From NCBI GenBank assembly GCA_024720975.1, contig JANJXX010000003.1, positions 1-64,000 of the forward strand: a stretch of 64,000 nucleotides of DNA, written 5' to 3'. The notes under the pieces were generated by a model. That model saw only the letters and a list, made by a program, of their open reading frames with translations, was not told the origin of the DNA and searched no databases. The position numbers were made by a program, and so were the translations under genes. Source of the DNA: Candidatus Panguiarchaeum symbiosum. GTDB taxonomy: Archaea; Asgardarchaeota; Njordarchaeia; Njordarchaeales; Panguiarchaeaceae. How positions within the stretch are numbered: position 1 is the stretch's first letter; each line of letters starts with the position of its first letter. Positions 39,115 to 48,544 of the stretch are shown in pieces.

Positions 39115-39828
39115 ATGTCAATTGATCAACAAGATAAGACTTTACTAAGCTTTAAATGCCCTGTTTGTGGGGAAGTAATAAAATTTACTGTTGAGGAAAA
39201 CAAGATCAAAAATGATCCCTCCGGAGTGTGTACTATACCTCTGCTTCATAATCCTCCTAACTACTCTCCCCATTTAATCGTTATAAGTATAGATCCACAT
39301 GGTTTTGTCCGTTCGGCTTACTTATACAAGCAACTTTATGTTATTGAAAAAACTGGAGAGGAGGAACTCACTAAATTGGAAAAGCGCATTGAGGAAGCTA
39401 AATTCGATGCGCACGAACTCGCTCTTAGTAAGGCATATGATGTTCTTAAAGAGACATACAAAATTATCCAAGCATTCCAAATGAAATATCGGGAGGACCT
39501 ATTCCTTGAGATCCTAGGTAACACTATAATCCACCATGTTATCAAAGGTGGAAAACTGAGATTAAATATTCCTCGCGATGCTACACTATCGGAGATAAGT
39601 AAGGAATGCGTTTTGAAGGTGCTGAAAATTTTCAGAATTGACGCCGACCTCTACTACGGACTGGGAGATACAGTCATCATTAAACACAGTGAATACCCAA
39701 TAGAGTTCATACGCGGCATTCTCAATGGGCTTCTAGTAAAAATAGGAGATTACATTGGGCAAAGTCTAATGTTGGTCACGGAGTCGCTAAACCCTATCCT
39801 ATTTCGAATAGAACCCTACTTGCCATAA
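39115..39828 (+). CDS. Hypothetical protein with N-terminal zinc-ribbon-like CPVC motif
   Basis: 237 aa, LLSFKCPVCGEVIKFTVEENK...; no family recognised. Confidence 0.6.
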   Translation: MSIDQQDKTLLSFKCPVCGEVIKFTVEENKIKNDPSGVCTIPLLHNPPNYSPHLIVISIDPHGFVRSAYLYKQLYVIEKTGEEELTKLEKRIEEAKFDAHELALSKAYDVLKETYKIIQAFQMKYREDLFLEILGNTIIHHVIKGGKLRLNIPRDATLSEISKECVLKVLKIFRIDADLYYGLGDTVIIKHSEYPIEFIRGILNGLLVKIGDYIGQSLMLVTESLNPILFRIEPYLP

Positions 39829-40015
39829 CTGGACCATTATAAGAGTTTATCTGCCATTATCGAACGAATGCGGAGAACCTCTCCAAACCCTTGCCCTTTA
39901 GAGTGAAGGTCAAAGCAATTAACAATTGATAAAAAAGGCAGTTATATTGAGGACTCATTTCTCCTAATGAGATACGGAAGACATACCATATTGCTCGATC
40001 TCACTTACTCAAATG

Positions 40016-41242
40016 TTAAAAGGGGAATATGCCCAGGCGCTTTCGCTTCTTCTTGCTGATGAGACCAAGACTAGCCATCAGGTTAGCGTGAAAGTTACCA
40101 ACTCCACTGATGAATCCCTGCTCACCGAACGTAAATGGCATGATAAATGGCACTCCTATGATTTTGCCGACTTCTTTAATCGATTCACCAATTTTATCTT
40201 TTATCGGAAACATTGTTCCCGCGCAGTAAGTAGTTAAGCAGAAAGCTAAGTTCTTGGGATCCTCTTTTATCGCTGATAAGCAGGCCCTAGCTAGTCGAAT
40301 TGGTCTCTCAATGAGAACTTTTTCATCGCCCTTTAGTAACCATATACGAGATCCTTCAGGAACTTCTGCAAATACTTCTATGCCACCCTCTGGAGTCGCA
40401 CGGCTGGGGTGTACAGAGATCCAATGTTCCACGCCCTTCACGGTGAACTTCCTAGCGAGTGGATAAAATGATGCTGGTCCCAATATGCTCTCCCCGGTTC
40501 TAAGTTTTTCTTCAAATACACGTTCTGTCCAAGTGTTGTAAACATCCCTTGCTGGGTTTCCGTCAATTTCTAGAATTACCCTCCCCTTTGACTTTGTTAC
40601 CACTCCACTCCACTTAAGTGCCGAGTATCCACTCATGTAGACAAACCCCATTTTGAGTTTGGTGTAGATAGCTGTCAGGGAAACGCCGTTCTTATAAACA
40701 TCCTTGCCACAGATGACTTTCCACTTGCCCTCCACGGTATTGTCGGCAGCTGATCCGCCATAGATTGGACACTTGCCGACAACGCTTTCGATACCAGCAA
40801 TAATTTGCTCTTCAAATGGCGGTGTTGGAGTCAACCAAATTAAATCAGGTTTCTTACCATTCTTACCTGCCGATCGCATTGCATTTTTAATGGCTTCTTC
40901 TCCCGCAACCTTAGCATTATCCACTATTAGTGCTCCTCCCACACCGAAGGTTATGTCCGTTGATTTAACTGCTAACGCACCCATAGTTTTATAGTTTGGT
41001 CCAATAATAAAACCATCAGGCGTCCCCACTCCTAAGGACGTAGTTAATCCATGTATCTTCACTTTGCCTCCAAATGCATTATACAATTCGTTAGCGACTT
41101 CTTCAACTGGATATTCGACCGTTAGTGCAAAGAATATGTAGTCAGGCGTTCCTATATCTTTTTCGATTTTTGATACAATTTCTTGAACGGCATCCCTATA
41201 ATCCTCCTTTATGCTATAAGCATAGGTAGCCTTAGTAACCAT
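40016..41242 (-). CDS. FIST domain (FIST-N/FIST-C) sensor-like protein
   Basis: 408 aa: VKIHGLTTSLGVGTPDGF, CPIYGGSAADNTVEGKWKVICGKDVYKNGVSLTAIYTKLKMGF, C-terminal FTFGEQGFISGVGNFHANLM. Confidence 0.75.
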   Translation of the reverse strand: MVTKATYAYSIKEDYRDAVQEIVSKIEKDIGTPDYIFFALTVEYPVEEVANELYNAFGGKVKIHGLTTSLGVGTPDGFIIGPNYKTMGALAVKSTDITFGVGGALIVDNAKVAGEEAIKNAMRSAGKNGKKPDLIWLTPTPPFEEQIIAGIESVVGKCPIYGGSAADNTVEGKWKVICGKDVYKNGVSLTAIYTKLKMGFVYMSGYSALKWSGVVTKSKGRVILEIDGNPARDVYNTWTERVFEEKLRTGESILGPASFYPLARKFTVKGVEHWISVHPSRATPEGGIEVFAEVPEGSRIWLLKGDEKVLIERPIRLARACLSAIKEDPKNLAFCLTTYCAGTMFPIKDKIGESIKEVGKIIGVPFIMPFTFGEQGFISGVGNFHANLMASLGLISKKKRKRLGIFPF

Positions 41243-41575
41243 AGGGGCACACCCAATTGCTACTATGGTATTACTTTAAAATTAAATTTAAATATCAGGA
41301 CAAACCCATACAGAAGTTTGGCCATTTTGAGATCCAAGCTTTAATAGATCGCTAATCCCGCCATCTATAAACACTATCTAACTTGCAACTGGCTTGGAAA
41401 TCAGGCCACTTACTCACGCTTTTCAATCTTCCGAAAGTTCTTAGAAGAACTTGTAACATTCGCTTAGAGATATGTTCTATTGGCTGTTGAGACAACTCCG
41501 AGTTCTAAAAATTACATTTAAAAATAAGCTCATTATAAGTTTTTCACGTGATTAGAGTTTTGCGTACGAGAAACT

Positions 41576-42892
41576 TTGAATGCTGTGCACCTCCAAAGGC
41601 TTTATGTTACTGAAGTTATTAGTTCTTCATTGTTTGTCGGTGTGATTATGGAGGGAAAAGATGTTGCTGAGAGAATAATATGGACAAATATTGTTGGGTT
41701 GACTCTTAGTTGGGTTATCTGGAATCCGTTTCAATTGGCTACTATGACTTATTGGCAGATCTTTCTTTTGGCACTAGGTGCAACACCTCCAATCATTGCT
41801 ATGATATCTGCAGTGTCTGAGATAACTTTATCGATTTCGCGAATTCCTGGTGGATACTTAGCTGATAAAATAGGTCGTAGGATTTTAATCGTTTCAATGA
41901 CGTACGTTATCTCACTGGTTTACTTAATCATGTATTTCGCAACTCGTTGGGAGCATATTCTAATAGCTAGTATAATAAATAACATAGCGCTCTTCTACCA
42001 ACCGGCACTTAATGCTATCATTGCAGATAGTTTGCCAAAGAGAAGGAGAGGTTTTGGATTCTCAATAACGAGCACTATTCCCGGTATAGCGAATATCTTT
42101 GCGCCCTATATTGCTCTTATTTACGTGACCAAATATGGTGTTGTAATTGGTACTCGACAATTATTACTCTTATCATGTCTAACCGGCCTAATCGCAGCTA
42201 CAGTGAGGTTAATTACGCTCAGAGAGACTATAAAAAGCGAGAACTTCGCTTTGAATAAAATCGGTAGTGATATTGTGATAGAGTATAGAGAGACCATCAA
42301 ATTAATATTCAGAGTGATGAAATTCCTACTTATAGGGCTTGCATTTGCTGGAATAGCTAGTGGACTTGCATATTTATCTCAGTTATACGCCCTCAACTAC
42401 TTAGCAATTAGCAAGGAAGGTTGGGCATATATACAAATTGCATCCATTACGCTCTTTTTGGTATTACCTTTACCATTCAGTATCCTTGTAGATAAAGTTG
42501 GTAGAAAGTTACCTATAGTCACCGCCGCACTCTTGGCCTCTGTATCATATTTCATGATGGCAATCGCTCCAGTAGGTGAAAGAGCCATCCGATATTTATT
42601 CGCCTCAGCTATACTTGGATCAATAGCTGGCGCCATGAACTCTGTCGCGCTATCTGCTGCTGAAGCTGATTTAATCTCGCAGGAGATTCGAGGAAAGGGA
42701 TATGCCATGATTGGCCTTATAAATACTTTTGTAGTTGCACTAGCTCAACTAACTAGTGGTTTGATATACATATCGCTAGGGCCGAGAGTTCCATTTCTTC
42801 TCGCTGCGATGTTTTCACTACTAGCATTTCTCGTATTCCTTAGAATCTCAGAAACTCTGAGAGGAAAACCACCAACAATTTCAACTCGTTAA
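41576..42892 (+). CDS. Major facilitator superfamily transporter
   Basis: 438-aa polytopic protein with RIPGGYLADKIGRRILIV (MFS signature). Confidence 0.85.
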   Translation: MNAVHLQRLYVTEVISSSLFVGVIMEGKDVAERIIWTNIVGLTLSWVIWNPFQLATMTYWQIFLLALGATPPIIAMISAVSEITLSISRIPGGYLADKIGRRILIVSMTYVISLVYLIMYFATRWEHILIASIINNIALFYQPALNAIIADSLPKRRRGFGFSITSTIPGIANIFAPYIALIYVTKYGVVIGTRQLLLLSCLTGLIAATVRLITLRETIKSENFALNKIGSDIVIEYRETIKLIFRVMKFLLIGLAFAGIASGLAYLSQLYALNYLAISKEGWAYIQIASITLFLVLPLPFSILVDKVGRKLPIVTAALLASVSYFMMAIAPVGERAIRYLFASAILGSIAGAMNSVALSAAEADLISQEIRGKGYAMIGLINTFVVALAQLTSGLIYISLGPRVPFLLAAMFSLLAFLVFLRISETLRGKPPTISTR

Positions 42893-42926
42893 ATTAATAG
42901 ATCTCAGGCTTTAATGGCTCCGTTTC

Positions 42927-43805
42927 TCATTTACCTCTAAGGAGTTCCTGGAGAGCCTCCCTAGCTGGTTTGTACACTTTTTTAAGAGGCCATTCCAACT
43001 CTAAGCCAGCAGCTTTAAGCCTACGGAGGGACATATCGTAGGGATCTACAACCTCTTCTTCGAGTAGGAGCAAGAGCCTGATATCAATATCAACGAGCCT
43101 CTTAAGCAGCGCAGTGCGCTCCTCTACAGTCATTATTCGTGGGTCTAGAGACATTGCCGCAACGTGCCATCTCTTTCCTAAGGTCTCTATTCCAGCTACA
43201 TCAACTATATTTCTTATGGCTTGGAATGGTATCTCGAAATTCTCCTTTCTGGCCCCGGTCTTTCTCTGAAAATCCTCCGGCGTCCCAGCCTTTAGGGATA
43301 GTCTTAGATAAACCTTGTCGAAGCTATTGAAAATCTTTTTCACATAATCCTTATCTATGCCAAATAAAATACCATTCGTCTCTAGTATGAATATTTTAAT
43401 ATTCTGGTCATCCTCTATATAATCAAGCAAACTAATCAAATGCGCCTTGCATAATGTAGGTTCACAACCTGATATCCTAGCCTTATGAATATTACTCTTC
43501 TTGGCAGAGCTAGCCATACACTCATATGCACGCTCGGGAGTATAAAATTCCCCATAAGTCTCAGGAAAGTCTCTCGAGGGACTAACCCAACAGAATACGC
43601 ATCTTAAGCAGCAACCAACTCCATATCCTGTAGCAATGCCACCATATACACCAGCAACATAGAATGCCGTGTACTTTCTGGCAGCATCTTTCTCTCTACA
43701 GACTATTTTCTCAGTAAGGCGTGCCAATTCTACAGCGTCGAATGGTTCCCAGTTCTTTGTAACAAAACGTGGATATTTAGAAATACCTTCTGACATTCTT
43801 TCCAC
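42927..43805 (-). CDS. Radical SAM protein
   Basis: GYGVGCCLRCVFCWVSPSRDFPETYGEFYTPE (CX3CX2C) and downstream SGCEPTLCKAHLISLLDYI. Confidence 0.85.
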   Translation of the reverse strand: MERMSEGISKYPRFVTKNWEPFDAVELARLTEKIVCREKDAARKYTAFYVAGVYGGIATGYGVGCCLRCVFCWVSPSRDFPETYGEFYTPERAYECMASSAKKSNIHKARISGCEPTLCKAHLISLLDYIEDDQNIKIFILETNGILFGIDKDYVKKIFNSFDKVYLRLSLKAGTPEDFQRKTGARKENFEIPFQAIRNIVDVAGIETLGKRWHVAAMSLDPRIMTVEERTALLKRLVDIDIRLLLLLEEEVVDPYDMSLRRLKAAGLELEWPLKKVYKPAREALQELLRGK

Positions 43806-43952
43806 TAATCAAAAATACTTAGAGACAATCTATACTTTTCCATCAAGATAAGGAAAAGCAATTTTTGTCTGTGAGAGAGCCCATTATAAGTGTTCATTAT
43901 CTAGAAATCTCAAAAGCGAGAAAAAAATAGAAGGTTAGCGAAATATGCATAT

Positions 43953-45848
43953 CTACGCTCTACGCCTTTTTATAAGTAGAGCTAATCCAACTATTGCTAC
44001 CACTGAAACTATTATGAGGCCAAAGATTAGTGGTTGTGAGATTATGTATTCTCCCATTTTCGCTGGCGTCACAACTTTCCAGGCTTGCTTATCAGAGAAA
44101 GATGGCGGGTCAGAGTCGAGTTGATCCCAGTAGACCACCCAACCAGGAGCCCTTACTTCTTCTGAGACCACCTTATTAATTATCAGCTTAAGAGAATAAT
44201 CCTGCAATGTTTCGTCGTCTAGTGAGCCATCTCCATCAGTATCGTATTTGAGCTTAACACTAAACTCGAAACCAGCCTCTACAAGGTACCCCGTGGACTT
44301 ATAAACAAGCCATATTCCTCCATAACCACTCAGGATAAATGGTCTTTCACCCGGATTAACATTCGTGTAATTTATTGAGAATGTAACATTTGCAAGGATG
44401 GTAAAGTGTCCCTGAATACTCTCAAGTACATCATAGTAACCATGCATATCGAACTCTGGCACGCGATATCCCTGAGATCTTGCTACAGCCAAGTAGTATT
44501 TGACAAATCTAGGTAAAACATCTGCTAGCGCATGTCCAACAAGCTGCAATTGACCATAGAGAATATCTTTATAAGGATACACTCTTATACCTCCCGGCAT
44601 TAGCATTGGACTGGCAAGATCGAACTGTTCTTTCTCTATCATGCTTCCGGATGATTCATTATAATAGTACACCTGTCCTTTGTATTCAGCAATGAGCCCC
44701 GTTGGATTAGCACAATATGTGAGGTTTACCCTTAGATTTTCAAAGGATTTAATAGATATAGGTACACCCGTTTTGTTTAGGATTTCCTCCAAATCTGGTG
44801 AGATTGAAATGTCAGTTACTTTGTATGCTATTACCTCACCAAAGTTCGTCCAGGGCTCTAGATCATGCGATTCAATATACTTTATTCTAATTTTTATTGA
44901 CCCGCTAACAGTCAGCCCAACAGATCCATACTGGTACGTATATATGGAGTATGGAACATTCTGAAAGTTCGCTGAGAGGTATAGATCCTTCAGAAGACCT
45001 GTTGTTAAATCATACTTAGCCTGAAAATCAATACTAAAAACTAGAAGCGAACCTTTAAGACTGAAAATAGCCTCGTTTCCGCTTTCGGTATACATGAAGC
45101 TTAAGCCATAATAACTTCCATTCCATTCAGAACCACATGCTCTTATAGCGTCGGGATCTCCAAGAATCATCCCTGGAGAGAATAAATCCATGCGCATTGG
45201 AACGGCATAAAGGGATCCTAGTAGTTCCGGCGCCTCAAATTGCTTTGGATGAATTTCTATGATGGGTGCAATAATATTCCTTAGCATATTTGATAATATG
45301 TCAACACTCCTGAGGTTCAGTCTAGGAATTAATATCTCACTGAGTGATCTTCCAAGCGACATAGCATATGGCGAGAAGCCATATTGCGCAAGCGGTGGCA
45401 ATGGGAACACAGATTTTTTCGGAATTGAAAATTCTAGGATTTTGGCTAGATCTTCATTCATCGGTATTTCTTCGCCAATTGCCCACTTAACTATACTTGC
45501 CAACGCTAGGAATAAATCTTTGGAAACAAGTATGTCCTTTTGTGTTTCTATAAATCCAGCTGCCCACACAATTTTATAGTAATCTGAATAGTTTTTGTTC
45601 CCTATGAATGCATAGTATTCTGAATCCTTAAATGCGCCTATGATAGCCTCTATACAGTTTGCTAGTTTATTTAAATCATTCTTAACTACAGAGTTGTCTG
45701 ATTCTATATCTATGGATAGCGAGATTTCTGGAACACTCCATTTGTGTACCTTATACGGCTCAACTCCTGGGATGGAAAAAGTTGGTGCTATTCTGACAAA
45801 GGCTGCCAGTAGTAGCACCATTATTAACACATAATATTTGCTCTTCAT
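43953..45848 (-). CDS. Secreted/membrane-anchored protein of unknown function
   Basis: 631 aa with N-terminal signal peptide (YYVLIMVLLLAAFVRIAPTFS) and C-terminal TM followed by KRRRA. Confidence 0.7.
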   Translation of the reverse strand: MKSKYYVLIMVLLLAAFVRIAPTFSIPGVEPYKVHKWSVPEISLSIDIESDNSVVKNDLNKLANCIEAIIGAFKDSEYYAFIGNKNYSDYYKIVWAAGFIETQKDILVSKDLFLALASIVKWAIGEEIPMNEDLAKILEFSIPKKSVFPLPPLAQYGFSPYAMSLGRSLSEILIPRLNLRSVDILSNMLRNIIAPIIEIHPKQFEAPELLGSLYAVPMRMDLFSPGMILGDPDAIRACGSEWNGSYYGLSFMYTESGNEAIFSLKGSLLVFSIDFQAKYDLTTGLLKDLYLSANFQNVPYSIYTYQYGSVGLTVSGSIKIRIKYIESHDLEPWTNFGEVIAYKVTDISISPDLEEILNKTGVPISIKSFENLRVNLTYCANPTGLIAEYKGQVYYYNESSGSMIEKEQFDLASPMLMPGGIRVYPYKDILYGQLQLVGHALADVLPRFVKYYLAVARSQGYRVPEFDMHGYYDVLESIQGHFTILANVTFSINYTNVNPGERPFILSGYGGIWLVYKSTGYLVEAGFEFSVKLKYDTDGDGSLDDETLQDYSLKLIINKVVSEEVRAPGWVVYWDQLDSDPPSFSDKQAWKVVTPAKMGEYIISQPLIFGLIIVSVVAIVGLALLIKRRRA

Positions 45849-46045
45849 TCATAGCCACCATGGTTCTATCCATAAGAAATTAAAAAGTTATTTATAAAAG
45901 CTAACGAAAAAAGGATACATAAAAAACACTCCATATCAAACTTCTCATTCACCATTGAAAAGCTCCTAAAAATTACACATACTTGTTAAAAACATTTCTA
46001 TGAGAATACTCCTATCCGCATGTAATTTGCTAACCGCCATTTTTA

Positions 46046-47290
46046 TTAGTAATTGGACTTTTTATATAGTACTATGGATAGGGGAATTCCTATAGAATAT
46101 ATTGCAACACCTAACCCTAGAATTACTGACATTAGTGTTATGTTCTTTTCTGCTCCTATCACCCACGAAATAATACCACCTGCTATGTCTCCAAGTGCCA
46201 TGAATATGATGCTTGCCAAATTTCGCACTGCATGGGCTTCTGACTCTCTCGTCTCAATGCTATATATTGTTGTAAGCGATATTAGTTCTAGATTTATGAT
46301 TGTCCAAAGCGGAGCAAGCCAGAATATTATAGATAATGTAAAGTCCCAGCTAAATACTAATAGGGCCATTAGCAAGGTTCTTATAAGCAGGGTACAAATA
46401 AGTATTCTCTCTTCGCCAAGTTTTTTGCTAACTGCCCCAACTAAATATGGTGCTCCAATACTTAAAATCCCACTCACACCAGAAAGTACACCATATAGAG
46501 TCTTGGATCCTACGATCATGTAGAACTTTATTATAAATACTAGGAAGTATAATGAAGACCCAAAACTTAGAACACCAACAATTGCAAGCAGGTATACTAG
46601 CAGGTTATCTTTGCTCGGTAAAGATAAACTCCAAGCAGCCTTAAAGGCTTCCTTAAAGGATATAGAACTTTCTGCAAAAATCTCACTGTAAGAGCCTATT
46701 ACTAGTAGACCTAAAAGTACTGACAAAATTGATACCAACAAGACTGGCTTTAAGCCAATGGTATCGACAAGTATACCTGAAACAAAGCTACCCAGAGTCC
46801 ACCCGATAGCGTCTGAAGCAACAAATATGCCCGACGCTAGGCTTACCCTCTCTCTGCCGAGAGATGTTGTTATTGCCGCGGCTAATGCACCGCCACCAAC
46901 TGATATACTAAGTCCTACCATCGCGGAGAACATGGCGATTGAGATGACATTAATGAATTTTGTCTCAACACATAGATAAAATGTGATGTATGCTGCAAGC
47001 AGAATGATTAATTCTATCACTATGAATTTCTTCCTACCAGTCCTGTCGGCGTATATGCCCAGAGCTCTAGAGAATGTGAGCATAACAAGACTTTGTGATA
47101 TGTATGTTATTGCCATCTCTAGAAAACTAAATCCGAGATCCCACATATATAATGGGAGAATTGTCCAGAATACCGAAATCGAAAACCCCAAAACTACTGC
47201 TGTTATTGATAGGCTTAATAAACCCGACCTCAAAGCAAACACCAACAAATCTGGTACTTGAAGATCGAAGACAGCAACAGAGTTTACCAA
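46046..47290 (-). CDS. Major facilitator superfamily transporter
   Basis: 414-aa polytopic protein with RALGIYADRTGRKKFIVIE. Confidence 0.85.
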   Translation of the reverse strand: MVNSVAVFDLQVPDLLVFALRSGLLSLSITAVVLGFSISVFWTILPLYMWDLGFSFLEMAITYISQSLVMLTFSRALGIYADRTGRKKFIVIELIILLAAYITFYLCVETKFINVISIAMFSAMVGLSISVGGGALAAAITTSLGRERVSLASGIFVASDAIGWTLGSFVSGILVDTIGLKPVLLVSILSVLLGLLVIGSYSEIFAESSISFKEAFKAAWSLSLPSKDNLLVYLLAIVGVLSFGSSLYFLVFIIKFYMIVGSKTLYGVLSGVSGILSIGAPYLVGAVSKKLGEERILICTLLIRTLLMALLVFSWDFTLSIIFWLAPLWTIINLELISLTTIYSIETRESEAHAVRNLASIIFMALGDIAGGIISWVIGAEKNITLMSVILGLGVAIYSIGIPLSIVLYKKSNY

Positions 47291-47371
47291 GCTGCTGGAA
47301 ATACGTTAGGTGCTTAAATCAAAAATTGAGATTTTTTTATTTCTTAGGTGTGAATAGGCGGTGCTCTTATT

Positions 47372-48544
47372 TTGGATCAAGAGGTAGTTTTTCCACTTGT
47401 CGCCTTCGTTGGACAGGACTTATTCAAGTTAGCCCTACTGGCTATAGCAGTTAATCCATCAATTGGAGGACTCTTAGTTAGGGGAGAAAAGGGCACTGGA
47501 AAATCCGTCCTGGTGCGGGCCCTGGCCGATGTTCTTCTACCAATAGAAGTAGTAGCCGATTGTCCATTTAACTGCGATCCTCACAACCCACTTCTAATGT
47601 GTCCACAGTGTCGTGAGCGTTATAATCGGGGAGAGAAACTGCCAGTGAAGCAGATGAAAATGAAGGTTATCACCCTTCCAATAGGAGCGACTGAGGATAT
47701 GGTTCTCGGCACAATAGATATCGAGAAAGTTCTCAAGGAAGGAAAACCGGCATTAAAACCAGGTATATTAGCGCGAGCAAATAGAAATATTCTTTACATA
47801 GATGAGATAAATTTATTGCCTGATCACTTGGTAGACATAATACTGGATGCTGCTGCAATGGGTTTTAACTACGTTGAAAGAGAGAACATAAGCTTCTCGC
47901 ACCCAGCTAAATTCATTCTAGTAGGCACAATGAACCCAGAAGAGGGTGACATTCGACCGCAACTACTAGATAGACTCTCACTGTGCGTGGACGTGAAGGG
48001 TATAGATTCTCCAGAACTACGCGCGGAGATTATTAAGAGGAATATGGAATTTCAGCTAGACCCCATAGCGTTTAGAGAGCGATACAAGGAGCAGACGGAG
48101 AATTTAAGAAATAGAATCGCCTATGCTAAAAGCCTCATAAATAGCGTTGAAATTAGTGATGCGATGATACTCCTAATAGCAAAACTATGTAGCACTCTTG
48201 AGGTTGACGGACACCGTCCTGACATCGTCATTGCTCAGACAGCAAGAGCTCTTGCAGCATTAGATGGAAGAGATAGCGTTGAACCTTCTGACATTCAAAT
48301 AGCAGCTCAGCTGGCTCTTATACATAGAACGCGAAAGGGTGGTCTTCTAGAGCCACCAACACTGGAAGAGATTGAGGAAGCATTCAAGAAAGCATTAAAA
48401 GAAGTAAAATCAAAGCTCACTATTAAAATCGAGGAACGCTACAAGACAGCCAGAGAGTACATCGAAAACATTCTCTTGACTCCTATAGTGCCTAAAGACA
48501 AAGGTAAAGTTTCTTTGAAGGGTGAACAGCACTTTTTTCGATGA
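47372..48544 (+). CDS. Magnesium/cobalt chelatase ATPase (BchI/ChlI-like AAA+)
   Basis: Walker A VRGEKGTGKSVLVRALADVLP-like, CPFNCDPHNPLLMCPQC insert, ILYIDEINLLPDHLVDIILDAAAMG, VGTMNPEEGDIRPQLLDRLSL. Confidence 0.9.
   Translation: MDQEVVFPLVAFVGQDLFKLALLAIAVNPSIGGLLVRGEKGTGKSVLVRALADVLLPIEVVADCPFNCDPHNPLLMCPQCRERYNRGEKLPVKQMKMKVITLPIGATEDMVLGTIDIEKVLKEGKPALKPGILARANRNILYIDEINLLPDHLVDIILDAAAMGFNYVERENISFSHPAKFILVGTMNPEEGDIRPQLLDRLSLCVDVKGIDSPELRAEIIKRNMEFQLDPIAFRERYKEQTENLRNRIAYAKSLINSVEISDAMILLIAKLCSTLEVDGHRPDIVIAQTARALAALDGRDSVEPSDIQIAAQLALIHRTRKGGLLEPPTLEEIEEAFKKALKEVKSKLTIKIEERYKTAREYIENILLTPIVPKDKGKVSLKGEQHFFR

Noticed and set aside
39071-39130. Possible box C/D sRNA (GTGATG ... CGATGAGG)
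   Set aside because: C-box match is imperfect and no CTGA D box is found at a proper distance; the simple hairpin explains the pattern better.
46053-46523. 156-aa plus-strand ORF antisense to the MFS transporter
   Set aside because: Shadow ORF of a clear membrane protein.
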